From Flavobacteriaceae bacterium (GTDB lineage Bacteria > Bacteroidota > Bacteroidia > Flavobacteriales > Flavobacteriaceae): a stretch of 64,000 nucleotides of DNA. The DNA is taken from positions 1-64,000 of the forward strand of contig JAQWGN010000013.1 in the NCBI GenBank assembly GCA_029238215.1, written 5' to 3'. Made by a program: the position numbers and the translations under genes. The number at the start of each line of letters is the position of its first letter. Position 1 is the stretch's first letter. The notes below the pieces were generated by a model. The model searched no databases and had not been told where the DNA came from. It saw only the letters and a program-made list of their open reading frames with translations. Below are positions 1 through 6,434 of the stretch, one piece after another.

Positions 1-1
1 T

Positions 2-169
2 TTGATGTTTAATGCTTACAACTGTACTAGAGAGAAGCTATCCTTTGCAATAGATACCAAGCCTAATTATATCACATACTATGAGGACGTGGCTTCCCCA
101 CGCGCACTCGCAGGGTATGTAACCAAGTTTATGGGGAAAGATTTACATTATAATTTTTATGAAAAATAA
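2..169 (+). CDS. C-terminal end of a possible replication initiator (truncated by window edge)
   Basis: An open frame enters from the left edge and stops at a TAA, giving 55 visible residues. The stretch ALAGYVTKFMGK resembles the 'Y(V/L)TKY..K' part of rolling-circle or ssDNA-phage replication initiators, but too little is visible to assign a family. An ATG at position 5 is internal to the frame and probably not the start. The downstream gene for a ribbon-helix-helix protein begins inside its last codons (11-base overlap), so the two are translated as a unit. An initiator followed by a small RHH regulator is a common arrangement on plasmids and small phages. This is the best hint that the left edge is part of a mobile or formerly replicating element. 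Confidence 0.45.
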   Translation: MMFNAYNCTREKLSFAIDTKPNYITYYEDVASPRALAGYVTKFMGKDLHYNFYEK

Positions 170-293
170 GAGTATATCTCTGCGTCTTAATGATGACGAT
201 AAGGAGTTTTTAAAACAACAAGCTAAACAACACAGAATGAGTTTATCAAAATACGTAAGAACTGTAGTAACTAATACATACAAAAATGAGTAA
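159..293 (+). CDS. small ribbon-helix-helix (Arc/CopG-like) DNA-binding protein
   Basis: This 44-residue gene has an ATG overlapping the 3' end of the preceding frame by 11 bases. It begins with a short basic beta-strand-like segment (KNKSISLRLN), followed by two helices, DDDKEFLKQQAKQ and SLSKYVRTVV, the standard Arc/MetJ/CopG/MobC layout. Proteins of this kind dimerise, insert the beta-strand pair into the DNA major groove, and typically autoregulate plasmid copy-number, mobilization or antitoxin genes. Its coupling to a replication-like gene suggests it regulates that gene. No toxin partner is seen downstream. Confidence 0.7.
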   Translation: MKNKSISLRLNDDDKEFLKQQAKQHRMSLSKYVRTVVTNTYKNE

Positions 294-365
294 GTACTAT
301 ACTAGTAAGTAACCCTTGTTTTCTTTAATTATCTTTTATTTTCATATTTATTACACAACAGATTA

Positions 366-373
366 TATATTTG
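366..373 (+). promoter_or_regulatory. probable -7 promoter box for the T9SS protein gene at 430
   Basis: TATATTTG matches the Bacteroidota -7 consensus TAnnTTTG exactly. The predicted transcript start would lie near 380, about 50 bases ahead of the ATG at 430. No clear -33 TTTG is seen. Its position downstream of the TTG at 388's frame origin region supports using the ATG at 430. Confidence 0.4.
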
Positions 374-429
374 TGTTTAGTTAACTCTTGTTTGCATTTT
401 TTTATAAATTTATACATACAATATATTCT

Positions 430-1776
430 ATGAAAATTCTCTTCGTTACTCTGTCTTTAATCTTAACAACTTTTTGTCAATCACAATCTTGGAATTATCT
501 TGGGAATGCTGGTTTTTCTGGCTCTACAGCAAATTATCTATCACTTGCAATTGACTTACAATCTGATAAAATATTTGTGGCATATCAAGATTTTGGAGAT
601 GAAGGAAAGTTAAATATTTCATTTTTTGACAACACATCATCAGAATGGATTAATATTAATAATGATAATGATTTATCAAGTGGATATGCTAATCATAATA
701 GTATTAGTATCGATGCTAATGGAAATCCATATTATTCGTTTATTGACGGAGATAATAATGTTCTTGGTTTTGGATATCTTAAATCTAACGGAAATTGGGT
801 GGCTAACAATCCGACTAACGGAGGTTCTTCAGTTTCGGGGCATAGTATAAATTCAATAACAAAACAAGATTATGATGGAGATGTTTTTGTGTGTAGTTAT
901 CATTCAAGTTGGAATATTGTGGTATACAGAGCAAGCGCTGTTACTTCAAATTTTAGTATTTACAATTCCTTCCCTGGCGACAGGAATATATCATCACTGT
1001 CATTTGATATGAAATATAATTCAGGTTATATCGCTTTTTCTAACCTCGATGATGAAGGGAGAATTGATATTATAAAAATTGATGGAGGAAGTATGAGCGT
1101 ACTTGAAACATACGATAATGTTTCAGATGGGCTATCAAACTATATTGATTTAGAAATTAACCCTCTAACTCTACTACCTTACATAGCATTTCAAGATATA
1201 GCTAATGGAGGTGGGGTAACTGTCAAAAAACTAAACGGAGATAATTGGGAGTTAGTTGGAGAAGAGGTTTTTAGCGGTGGATTGTCTAACTATATTGATT
1301 TAGCTTTTGACGTTAACGGAGTTCCTTACGTTGCCTTTCAAGATGTATCTTTTTCGAATAAGCTTTCTGTTATGACTTACAACGGAACTACTTGGGAATA
1401 TGTTGGGGAGAGAGGTGTTTCACCCGCATCCGCATCGCATTGCTCAATTGAGTTAAACTCTGATGGAGAAATTTTTCTTGCTTTCAAGGATGGGTCTGCT
1501 AGCAATCAGGCTTCTGTCTTAAGGTATGGCGCAACTTTATCTATTGATAATAATGATTTAAATAGTTACGTTCTATCTCCTAATCCAGCAAATGACAAGC
1601 TAACAATAGATGGGGTGAGCGACTATGATGCAAAAATCTATAATGATTTAGGACAATTTATTATGAAAACTTCTAATACAAATACTATTGATGTCAGCAC
1701 ACTTTCAAAAGGGATTTACTTTATAAAAGTATCTGATGGTATAAATTCATCAATTAAAAAGTTTATTAAAAACTAA
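430..1776 (+). CDS. secreted beta-propeller-like protein with T9SS sorting domain
   Basis: This 448-residue exported protein starts at ATG 430, because the open frame before it contains no signal peptide and the ATG gives a clean one (MKILFVTLSLILTTFC, then QSQS). The body has degenerate repeats of about 45-60 residues, with recurring phrases such as LSNYIDL, PYVAFQD and W-[EL]-x-VG, as in beta-propeller or lectin-like repeat proteins. The last 70 residues (from VLSPNPANDKLTI to the terminal IKKFIKN) are a type A T9SS C-terminal domain, with the usual NP, G, and KGIYFIKV motifs. The family implies secretion to the surface or medium, then cleavage of the tag. Its ligand is unknown. The next gene begins 4 bases after the stop. 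Confidence 0.8.
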   Translation: MKILFVTLSLILTTFCQSQSWNYLGNAGFSGSTANYLSLAIDLQSDKIFVAYQDFGDEGKLNISFFDNTSSEWININNDNDLSSGYANHNSISIDANGNPYYSFIDGDNNVLGFGYLKSNGNWVANNPTNGGSSVSGHSINSITKQDYDGDVFVCSYHSSWNIVVYRASAVTSNFSIYNSFPGDRNISSLSFDMKYNSGYIAFSNLDDEGRIDIIKIDGGSMSVLETYDNVSDGLSNYIDLEINPLTLLPYIAFQDIANGGGVTVKKLNGDNWELVGEEVFSGGLSNYIDLAFDVNGVPYVAFQDVSFSNKLSVMTYNGTTWEYVGERGVSPASASHCSIELNSDGEIFLAFKDGSASNQASVLRYGATLSIDNNDLNSYVLSPNPANDKLTIDGVSDYDAKIYNDLGQFIMKTSNTNTIDVSTLSKGIYFIKVSDGINSSIKKFIKN

Positions 1777-1780
1777 CTAA

Positions 1781-2236
1781 ATGAAAAAACTGCTAATACT
1801 CCTAATACCCTTTCTTGGATTTAGTCAAATCACAGAGATAGGCGATTTCAAAATTGTTAATGGTCAAATTATTTGGCAGAAAGTTTATGACAAAGATTTG
1901 AAGATAGAAAGCCAAGATTTAAAACTTCAAGCTGTAGGTTTGCCTGTAATGACCACTACTTTTTGGCTATCAGACATAAGTGGCGCTGAATTAGTTGTTG
2001 AGAAAAAAGATGGCAGAACAAGATTGACAGTAAAAAAAATATATTCAATTTCAAGTACAAAATTAGATTTTGGAAATGTTGAACAAAATGTAAAACCTTC
2101 TTATATTGAAGATATATATGTCAAAAGGAAAAATGGTGCTTTCAAAAATGGTTTCATCAAAAAAGACGGTAAACTTATAAATGACATCATTGTCCGAGAA
2201 ATCAATGCTTTACTCCCATCAAATGATGATTGGTAA
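1781..2236 (+). CDS. small secreted protein of unknown function
   Basis: This 151-residue protein has a signal peptide (MKKLLILLIPFLGFSQ). The mature part is predicted beta-rich, with alternating segments such as FWLSDISGAELVVEKKDGR and LTVKKIYSISS. It vaguely resembles the DUF4468-like or lipocalin-like periplasmic proteins of Bacteroidota, but I cannot assign a family. It begins 4 bases after the T9SS gene and is probably cotranscribed with it. Repeat R1 begins about 16 bases after its stop. No catalytic motif is visible. Confidence 0.65.
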   Translation: MKKLLILLIPFLGFSQITEIGDFKIVNGQIIWQKVYDKDLKIESQDLKLQAVGLPVMTTTFWLSDISGAELVVEKKDGRTRLTVKKIYSISSTKLDFGNVEQNVKPSYIEDIYVKRKNGAFKNGFIKKDGKLINDIIVREINALLPSNDDW

Positions 2237-2252
2237 AATAAAAAAACAAACT

Positions 2253-2288
2253 CCCATAACTTACTTAACTATAATAGAACTATTTAGA
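2253..2288 (+). repeat. intergenic repeat R1, copy 1
   Basis: This copy begins CCCATAACTTACTTAACTAT and continues AATAGAACTATTTAGA. The same block recurs after the stop codons of the cargo genes ending at 3083 and 4629. It contains a short inverted repeat, AATAG-aa-CTATT (2273-2284). Unlike the other copies, it is followed by a lipoprotein gene and not by a GTPNK gene. Confidence 0.75.
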
Positions 2289-2315
2289 CAATAGCATAAT
2301 TCTTAAAATAATAAA

Positions 2316-3083
2316 ATGAAAACACATATTAAAGCAACACTATTACTATTTACTATACTAACATTATTATCTTGTTCAAGTGATGATGGGGATGATGTTA
2401 ACAATAATGAAAATACAAATGGAGATACAACTGTTCTTATTAAAAGCATAACAGAATATTACAATGATAACAGCAATGGCACTACTGATATTTATGTTGT
2501 TAATTATACCTATGACGAAAATAAAATTGTTTCAATAAAAGAATATCTTAACGATAATTTAAGACACTCATACAACTTCACTTATACTAATAATCTCATC
2601 TCACAGTACAATTCAATAGATGAAAGTGACGATAATTACAATTCGACAACTTTTTTAAGATATGATAATAATAACAAATTGACAGAGTATATTTATAAAG
2701 GTTATGAAGAGTTTTCTGAAAACTTTGTATACAATGGGAATATTGTTACTTCTAATTATTGTACATCTTTTGAGTTACAAAACAATCAAATCATCTCGTT
2801 TACAGAATACGATGATGATGAATGCCAAACAATTGGATATACAGGTAATATAACTTATGATAATAATAAAAACGCTTTTGCTAATATTGAGGGATTTAAT
2901 TGGTTCTTCCAATATGACGATACGTTTCAAGGCACAATTGAGTATCGTTCGGGAATTAACAATGTTACTTTTGATGGAGATTTTGATTATGCTTATGATT
3001 ACAACGAAAACGGTTATCCAAGAAATATAACAGTTACAGATAATGGAAGTGACTTTGCTACATTGGCTGTTGAATATTACTAA
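2316..3083 (+). CDS. lipoprotein with YD-like repeats
   Basis: This 255-residue protein has a lipoprotein signal (LLLFTILTLLSC, cysteine about residue 20). A low-complexity acidic/Asn linker (SSDDGDDVNNNENTNGD) follows, the usual spacer that carries Bacteroidota lipoproteins to the surface. The rest has repeated units of the form 'Y.YDENKIVSI.EY' and 'F.YTNNLISQY', like the YD/RHS-type strands of many flavobacterial lipoproteins. Function unknown. Codon use is strongly AT-rich. It sits between two R1 repeats, which suggests it can move or be exchanged as a unit. Confidence 0.75.
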   Translation: MKTHIKATLLLFTILTLLSCSSDDGDDVNNNENTNGDTTVLIKSITEYYNDNSNGTTDIYVVNYTYDENKIVSIKEYLNDNLRHSYNFTYTNNLISQYNSIDESDDNYNSTTFLRYDNNNKLTEYIYKGYEEFSENFVYNGNIVTSNYCTSFELQNNQIISFTEYDDDECQTIGYTGNITYDNNKNAFANIEGFNWFFQYDDTFQGTIEYRSGINNVTFDGDFDYAYDYNENGYPRNITVTDNGSDFATLAVEYY

Positions 3084-3084
3084 A

Positions 3085-3129
3085 CCCCTTACCTATCATT
3101 AACTTAACCTATAATAGAACTATTTAGAA
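3085..3129 (+). repeat. intergenic repeat R1, copy 2
   Basis: It begins right after the stop of the lipoprotein gene and ends at the ATG of the first GTPNK gene. It shares CTTAACCTATAATAGAAC plus TATTTAGA with the other copies and carries the same AATAG-aa-CTATT inverted repeat. Its location makes it both a 3' boundary of the cargo gene and the leader of the small gene. Confidence 0.75.
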
Positions 3130-3399
3130 ATGGCATACGGCATAAAGACAGGTGGGCGCACTAAAGGCACTCCAAACAAGATTACCAAAGAGGTAAAAGA
3201 TAAATTACAAGTATTGATAGATAAAACAGTAGATGAACTGACAACTGCAAACTTGAGTGTATCTCACAAGCTGAAACTGCTTGAGTTAGCTTTAAACTAT
3301 ACGTTGCCTAAACTTGCCCATACGTACAATGAAGTAGATAACAAGCAGAAAAGTTTTAGGGTTGAATATGTTGCATCAAAAACTGACACAAATAGCTAA
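3130..3399 (+). CDS. GTPNK-type small protein, copy 1
   Basis: This 89-residue basic protein opens with GRTKGTPNKITKEVK. It belongs to the small proteins starting 'GRxxGTPNK' that are frequent in Bacteroidota prophages and mobile elements. Some resemble terminase-small-subunit or DNA-packaging helpers, but their role is not established. The middle is helical (LQVLIDKTVDELTTANLSVS, then HKLKLLELALNYTLPK). From the GTPNK motif onward it is nearly identical to the protein at 4660-4938. It is preceded directly by repeat R1. The 3' end differs from the other copy after the sequence AAAACTGAC. Confidence 0.7.
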   Translation: MAYGIKTGGRTKGTPNKITKEVKDKLQVLIDKTVDELTTANLSVSHKLKLLELALNYTLPKLAHTYNEVDNKQKSFRVEYVASKTDTNS

Positions 3400-3557
3400 A
3401 ATAATAGCTGAAAATTGATGAAATAAAGCACTTTGAAAATACTACACCTGTGTCATATATGTGTCATTTACATTATAAAAAACAAATTAACAGGTTAAAT
3501 TATTGGTATATAAGTTTCTGTATTGGAAAGTAACATATAGTTCCGTAGAAAACTGAC
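3378..3557 (+). repeat. about 170 bp insertion bounded by AAAACTGAC direct repeats
   Basis: AAAACTGAC occurs at 3379-3387 and again at 3549-3557. At the second GTPNK locus (4912-4920) the motif occurs once, and repeat R2 follows immediately. Copy 1 therefore carries about 170 extra bases between the two motifs, relative to copy 2. The extra segment is AT-rich and I see no convincing gene in it. It could be an insertion with a target duplication, or the relic of unequal recombination. Confidence 0.6.
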
Positions 3558-3618
3558 CTATTTCAACATACATTAAAACGTTAGTTTTCTTTCACGTATA
3601 TTTATTAAAATTTAAACA
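3549..3618 (+). repeat. intergenic repeat R2, copy 1 (leader of S74 gene)
   Basis: This 70-base block runs from AAAACTGACC through AACGTTAGTTTTCTTTCACG to the ATG of the gene at 3619. It matches 4912-4980, with only a few substitutions and one 1-base indel. It includes TATATTTA, a 5/6 match to the Bacteroidota -7 box, so R2 probably carries the promoter and leader of the cargo gene. Confidence 0.8.
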
Positions 3619-4629
3619 ATGAAAACTATACTCAAACTATCTGCTCTTTTAATTACACTAACGCTAACTGCTCAATCTAATACTGCTACTTGGTGGCTAA
3701 ATGATACAAGTGGTAATGGTATTCAATCACAATCAAGCACTGCAAGTGGAAATGCTTCAACAGCTATGGGTTCGTCAACAGAAGCAAGTGGAGATTATTC
3801 AATAACTATGGGAGGTGGTACAACAGCAAGTCGATATGCCTCTACAGCTATGGGAGAATTCACAACTGCAAGCGGAGGTAGCTCTACTGCTATGGGAGGA
3901 TTCACAACAGCAAGTGGAGAATATTCCACATCCATAGGTTTTAGAACAACAGCAAGTGATTATAACTCTTTAGCAGTTGGTCAATACAACTTATTAAGCT
4001 CAACTGTTACAAATAGTGCTACAGAATTTAGTTTAGAAAATACAGCTTTTGTAATAGGAAATGGAATAAATGCAGACAACAAAAGCGATGCTTTAACAGT
4101 ACTATTTGATGGTACAACAACCATTGCAGGAGATTTAAACGTTAATTCTGATAAAAAAGTATTCTTTGGTAATCAATCTTTCATTGAGGGCGCAGTTTCA
4201 GGTACTGTATTAATTTTAAATTCTAATAATAACATATTATTTCGACCTGGCGGCACTACGACAGTTAATTTTGAACCTAATGGCGATGCTATTTTTAATG
4301 GCGATGTAAAAGTGACATCGGACAAAAGATTAAAAGCTAATATCATTTCACTTGGTAGTACTCTTGCCAAACTATTACAAATAGATGGCAAAACATACAC
4401 TATGAAAAAGGACGAGAACAAGAAACAAAAGATAGGTGTACTTGCACAAGACATAGAGAAAGTGTTTCCTGAACTTGTATCTGAAAGTAATGGTGTTAAG
4501 TCAGTAAATTATCAAGGGCTTGTTCCTGTGCTTATAAATGCTTTGAAAGAGCAAGACACAAAACTCAATAAACAACAGACTGAAATAGACGAACTAAAAG
4601 CAATAGTAACTAAACTAATTACCCCATAA
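3619..4629 (+). CDS. exported fibre-like protein: YadA-type head repeats plus S74 chaperone domain
   Basis: This 336-residue protein has a signal peptide (residues 1-18). Residues 39-124 hold a 14-residue repeat of the form ASTAMGxxTxASGx, the left-handed parallel beta-roll repeat of YadA/Hia-like trimeric adhesin heads. Residues 229-336 are an S74 intramolecular chaperone domain (TSDKRLKANI ... KIGVLAQDIEKVFPELV ... VNYQGLVPVLINALKEQD), ending in a coiled coil. In phage tail spikes this domain trimerises the fibre and cuts itself off, using a Ser and a Lys five residues apart. Both are present here (Ser234, Lys239). It is most likely a self-trimerising surface fibre or adhesin. It is preceded by R2, and its stop lies inside R1. 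Confidence 0.85.
   Translation: MKTILKLSALLITLTLTAQSNTATWWLNDTSGNGIQSQSSTASGNASTAMGSSTEASGDYSITMGGGTTASRYASTAMGEFTTASGGSSTAMGGFTTASGEYSTSIGFRTTASDYNSLAVGQYNLLSSTVTNSATEFSLENTAFVIGNGINADNKSDALTVLFDGTTTIAGDLNVNSDKKVFFGNQSFIEGAVSGTVLILNSNNNILFRPGGTTTVNFEPNGDAIFNGDVKVTSDKRLKANIISLGSTLAKLLQIDGKTYTMKKDENKKQKIGVLAQDIEKVFPELVSESNGVKSVNYQGLVPVLINALKEQDTKLNKQQTEIDELKAIVTKLITP
3733..3990 (+). repeat. 42-bp tandem coding repeats (YadA-like head)
   Basis: Degenerate 42-base units encode the 14-residue ASTAMG-type repeats of the fibre protein. Recurrent nucleotide cores include ACAGCAAGTGG and TCTACAGCTATGGGAG. Such repeats can expand or contract by slippage and recombination, which would vary the length of the head. 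Confidence 0.65.
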
Positions 4630-4650
4630 CTTACTTAACCTATAATAGTA
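4622..4650 (+). repeat. intergenic repeat R1, copy 3
   Basis: CCCCATAACTTACTTAACCT followed by ATAATAG. The TAA of the S74 gene (4627-4629) lies inside the repeat, and the second GTPNK gene starts just after it. The AATAG/CTATT inverted repeat of the other copies is not preserved here. Confidence 0.7.
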
Positions 4651-4659
4651 TAAAATAGT

Positions 4660-4938
4660 ATGAATAATACAGGTAAAAAGTACGGAGGCAGGAGAGCAGG
4701 CACTCCCAATAAGATAACCACAGAAGTAAAAGGAAAGCTACAAGTATTGATTGATAAAACTGTGGATGAACTTACAACTGCAAATTTGAGTGTATCTCAC
4801 AAATTAAAACTGCTAGAACTTGCGCTAAACTACACGTTGCCTAAACTTGCCCACACGTACAAGGAGGTAGATAATAAGCAGAAAATATTTAGAGTGGAGT
4901 ATGTTGCTCCAAAAACTGACCTATTTCAACATACATAA
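4660..4938 (+). CDS. GTPNK-type small protein, copy 2
   Basis: This 92-residue protein matches the one at 3130-3399 almost residue for residue, from GTPNKIT to FRVEYVA, with about five differences over some 75 residues. The N-terminal tail (MNNTGKKYGGRRA) and the last few residues differ. The family is typical of Bacteroidota mobile elements and its function is unestablished. The gene is bracketed by R1 upstream and R2 downstream, and its 3' end lies inside the first bases of R2. Confidence 0.7.
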   Translation: MNNTGKKYGGRRAGTPNKITTEVKGKLQVLIDKTVDELTTANLSVSHKLKLLELALNYTLPKLAHTYKEVDNKQKIFRVEYVAPKTDLFQHT

Positions 4939-4980
4939 AACGTTAGTTTTCTTTCACGTATATTTATTGAAATATAAACA
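4912..4980 (+). repeat. intergenic repeat R2, copy 2 (leader of T9SS gene)
   Basis: This is the counterpart of 3549-3618. It runs from AAAACTGACC to the ATG at 4981 and shares ACGTTAGTTTTCTTTCACGT and TATATTTATT. The same leader sits ahead of two unrelated cargo genes, so R2 behaves like a portable promoter or recombination boundary. Confidence 0.8.
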
Positions 4981-5622
4981 ATGAAAAAAATACTGCTCAT
5001 TTTACTGCTATTTCCCTTATTAGGATTTACACAAATGCTAAACTTACCCGTAAGTAGGGTATTAAACATCAAGGGGTCTAGTATAGCAACTTACAACAAT
5101 TCCAATGGGATTTTTGTCCCAGAAGGAAAAGTTTGGCAATACATAGCTGTTACAGGAGAAACATTAGAGTATTTCAGTAATGGAAATTTAATATCTAGGT
5201 CTTACCCCCTTCTTACAAGAATAAGTGTAACTCCGATTTCTGGTGGAACGGTAGAATATTTGGATGTTAGAATGAATAAGTATTTTGTTATTCCTGCAGG
5301 TGTCAATTTTAGAATTACAAATGATATGCATGACAATGAGGTGATTTCAATTATTGAATATGATTTAAATTCACAAGGCCTATCATACAACACCCCTCAA
5401 AAAACAACGCCTACATTATACCCCAACCCCACATCATCTCTATTAGCACTAAACAGCGATAAAGAGTACGACATAGAAGTATACGATATGGCAGGAAACA
5501 AGGTTATGGCGCTCACAGGAAACAACATCAATATGGCACACTTATCTACAGCAACATACATAGTTAAAGCAACAGACAAGTCAAACAACGAGGAACTAAC
5601 GTATAAAGTGGTGAAGAACTAA
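4981..5622 (+). CDS. secreted protein with T9SS sorting domain
   Basis: This 213-residue protein has a signal peptide (MKKILLILLLFPLLGFTQ). It has a central beta-rich region of about 120 residues without a recognised family (GKVWQYIAVTGETLEYF, GVNFRITNDMHDNEVISI). Residues 145-213 are a type A T9SS C-terminal domain (LYPNPTSSLLAL, IEVYDMAGNKVMAL, LSTATYIVKA, terminal KVVKN). It is expected to be exported through the outer membrane. Its leader is repeat R2. A degenerate R1-like sequence (ACTAACCCTATAA) overlaps its stop, consistent with the modular arrangement of the region. Confidence 0.8.
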   Translation: MKKILLILLLFPLLGFTQMLNLPVSRVLNIKGSSIATYNNSNGIFVPEGKVWQYIAVTGETLEYFSNGNLISRSYPLLTRISVTPISGGTVEYLDVRMNKYFVIPAGVNFRITNDMHDNEVISIIEYDLNSQGLSYNTPQKTTPTLYPNPTSSLLALNSDKEYDIEVYDMAGNKVMALTGNNINMAHLSTATYIVKATDKSNNEELTYKVVKN

Positions 5623-5972
5623 CCCTATAAAAAGCGAAAAGGTCGAAAAGAGAGCCAACCATAGCTTTTCAATTCAACCCCTTCATTTAGGAAATGCGAA
5701 GTTAGGTTAAATTAACCTATGAAAAAACTATTCTATCAATTGGTTTTTCGAATACCCCATTTTTGTCTGGATGAAAACGTTTCATCACAATTCTCCAAAG
5801 TCAAATTTCGAATTAAGTGCACAGGGCTTCCACCGCCGCACTTTCTATAATGTAACAAAAACACGTTAATGTAAGTTTAATGCTTATAGACTGGAGTGTA
5901 GTAGTAAATGATGCAGCATTATTTTAGACAATACATTTTATGTTAGCTGTGTTTTGATTTGCATGAACAAAA
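5623..5972. other. 350-base gap at the accessory/core junction
   Basis: No convincing gene. It contains GAAAAG/CTTTTC arms (5645-5650, 5665-5670) with no T-run. It also has a 7-base inverted repeat, AGGTTAA-a-TTAACCT (5704-5718), and a possible 43-codon ORF starting at 5719. The stretch around 5820-5845 (GGGCTTCCACCGCCGCAC) is locally GC-rich, unlike its surroundings. It may be a scar at the border of the accessory region. Confidence 0.4.
5719..5850 (+). CDS. possible 43-residue ORF, doubtful
   Basis: An ATG right after the AGGTTAA/TTAACCT inverted repeat opens a 43-codon frame starting MKKLFYQLVFRIPHFCL and ending TGLPPPHFL. No domain or signal is recognised and no ribosome binding site is evident. 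It may equally be a remnant of a longer gene or a chance frame. Confidence 0.2.
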   Translation: MKKLFYQLVFRIPHFCLDENVSSQFSKVKFRIKCTGLPPPHFL

Positions 5973-6164
5973 CTAAGCGCGGTTCTTTGGCTCCTTAGTC
6001 GGAACCCTACCTTGGTTGCCCATACCATCTATATCCACAGTATCATATTCTATATTAGCCTTCGTTTTTGAAGATTTGCTTTGTCTTAGAATAATGGCAA
6101 GCAGAAAAGAGGTGTAAATGATTACAATGCCCAATCCGATAAAAAACATAATACTATTTGTCAT
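5973..6164 (-). CDS. small single-pass membrane protein
   Basis: This 63-residue protein starts at the ATG at 6164, so that MTNSIMFFIGLGIVIIYTSF begins it; the longer open frame upstream lies inside the neighbouring gene. It has one membrane helix (about residues 5-26) followed by a charged cytoplasmic tail with the conserved-looking phrase DIDGMGNQGRVP. Its start overlaps the stop of the upstream gene (6154-6327) by 11 bases, so the two are translationally coupled and probably act together. I do not recognise the family. Confidence 0.6.
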   Translation of the reverse strand: MTNSIMFFIGLGIVIIYTSFLLAIILRQSKSSKTKANIEYDTVDIDGMGNQGRVPTKEPKNRA

Positions 6165-6327
6165 CTTTTCGTCTTTGTCGTATTGCAATAGAAAAAGCAA
6201 GGATAGTTATCGGCCAAAGACCAACATAGATACCCTCAAGCTCATTTCCTGTAAACCATAAATACACAGAATATACAAAGCTTAAAAAAGCTAAAATAAC
6301 AGGATAATAGGTGTTTAAAAACTTCAT
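6154..6327 (-). CDS. small two-helix membrane protein
   Basis: This 57-residue frame reads MKFLNTYYPVILAFLSFVYS and has a second hydrophobic stretch, GLWPITILAFSIAI, before a basic tail (RQRRKDDK). Two transmembrane helices joined by a short acidic loop (GNELEG) are predicted. It overlaps the next gene by 11 bases. No family is recognised. The coupling to a second tiny membrane protein suggests a two-component membrane complex or accessory subunits. Confidence 0.6.
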   Translation of the reverse strand: MKFLNTYYPVILAFLSFVYSVYLWFTGNELEGIYVGLWPITILAFSIAIRQRRKDDK

Positions 6328-6434
6328 TACGATAAATTAATATCCTACAATTTAACTAAATTATTATTAATTCTAAATGAAACACACTTAAATTCAGAGA
6401 AGTTTCTCTAGAAAATTAAAAAAAATATATGTAT

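Noticed and set aside
626-850. Alternative-frame ORFs inside larger genes (such as 626-850, 4173-4454, 19087-19455, 46973-47308)
   Set aside because: They are shadows of well-supported genes in other frames, with biased composition and no own signals.
3085-3129. R1 as a XerCD dif site used for integration
   Set aside because: The AATAG-aa-CTATT symmetry is too short, and arms of 11 bases with a 6-base centre are not seen; one copy lacks the symmetry altogether.
3733-3990. CRISPR-like repeats
   Set aside because: The 42-base units are degenerate, in frame, and encode the YadA-like head repeats; no spacers or cas genes.
2253-5622. Integron cassette array with attC sites
   Set aside because: R1 contains ACTTAAC, which fits the inverse-core pattern, but no matching GTTRRRY core at attC distance, no long imperfect palindrome, and no integrase are present.
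5719-5850. Confident new gene at the accessory border
   Set aside because: No start signal or recognised domain; kept only as a doubtful ORF.
6328-6434. Hairpin AGAGAA-gt-TTCTCT as a terminator of the desaturase-family gene
   Set aside because: The loop is 2 bases and the T-run lies on the wrong side for the minus-strand transcript.
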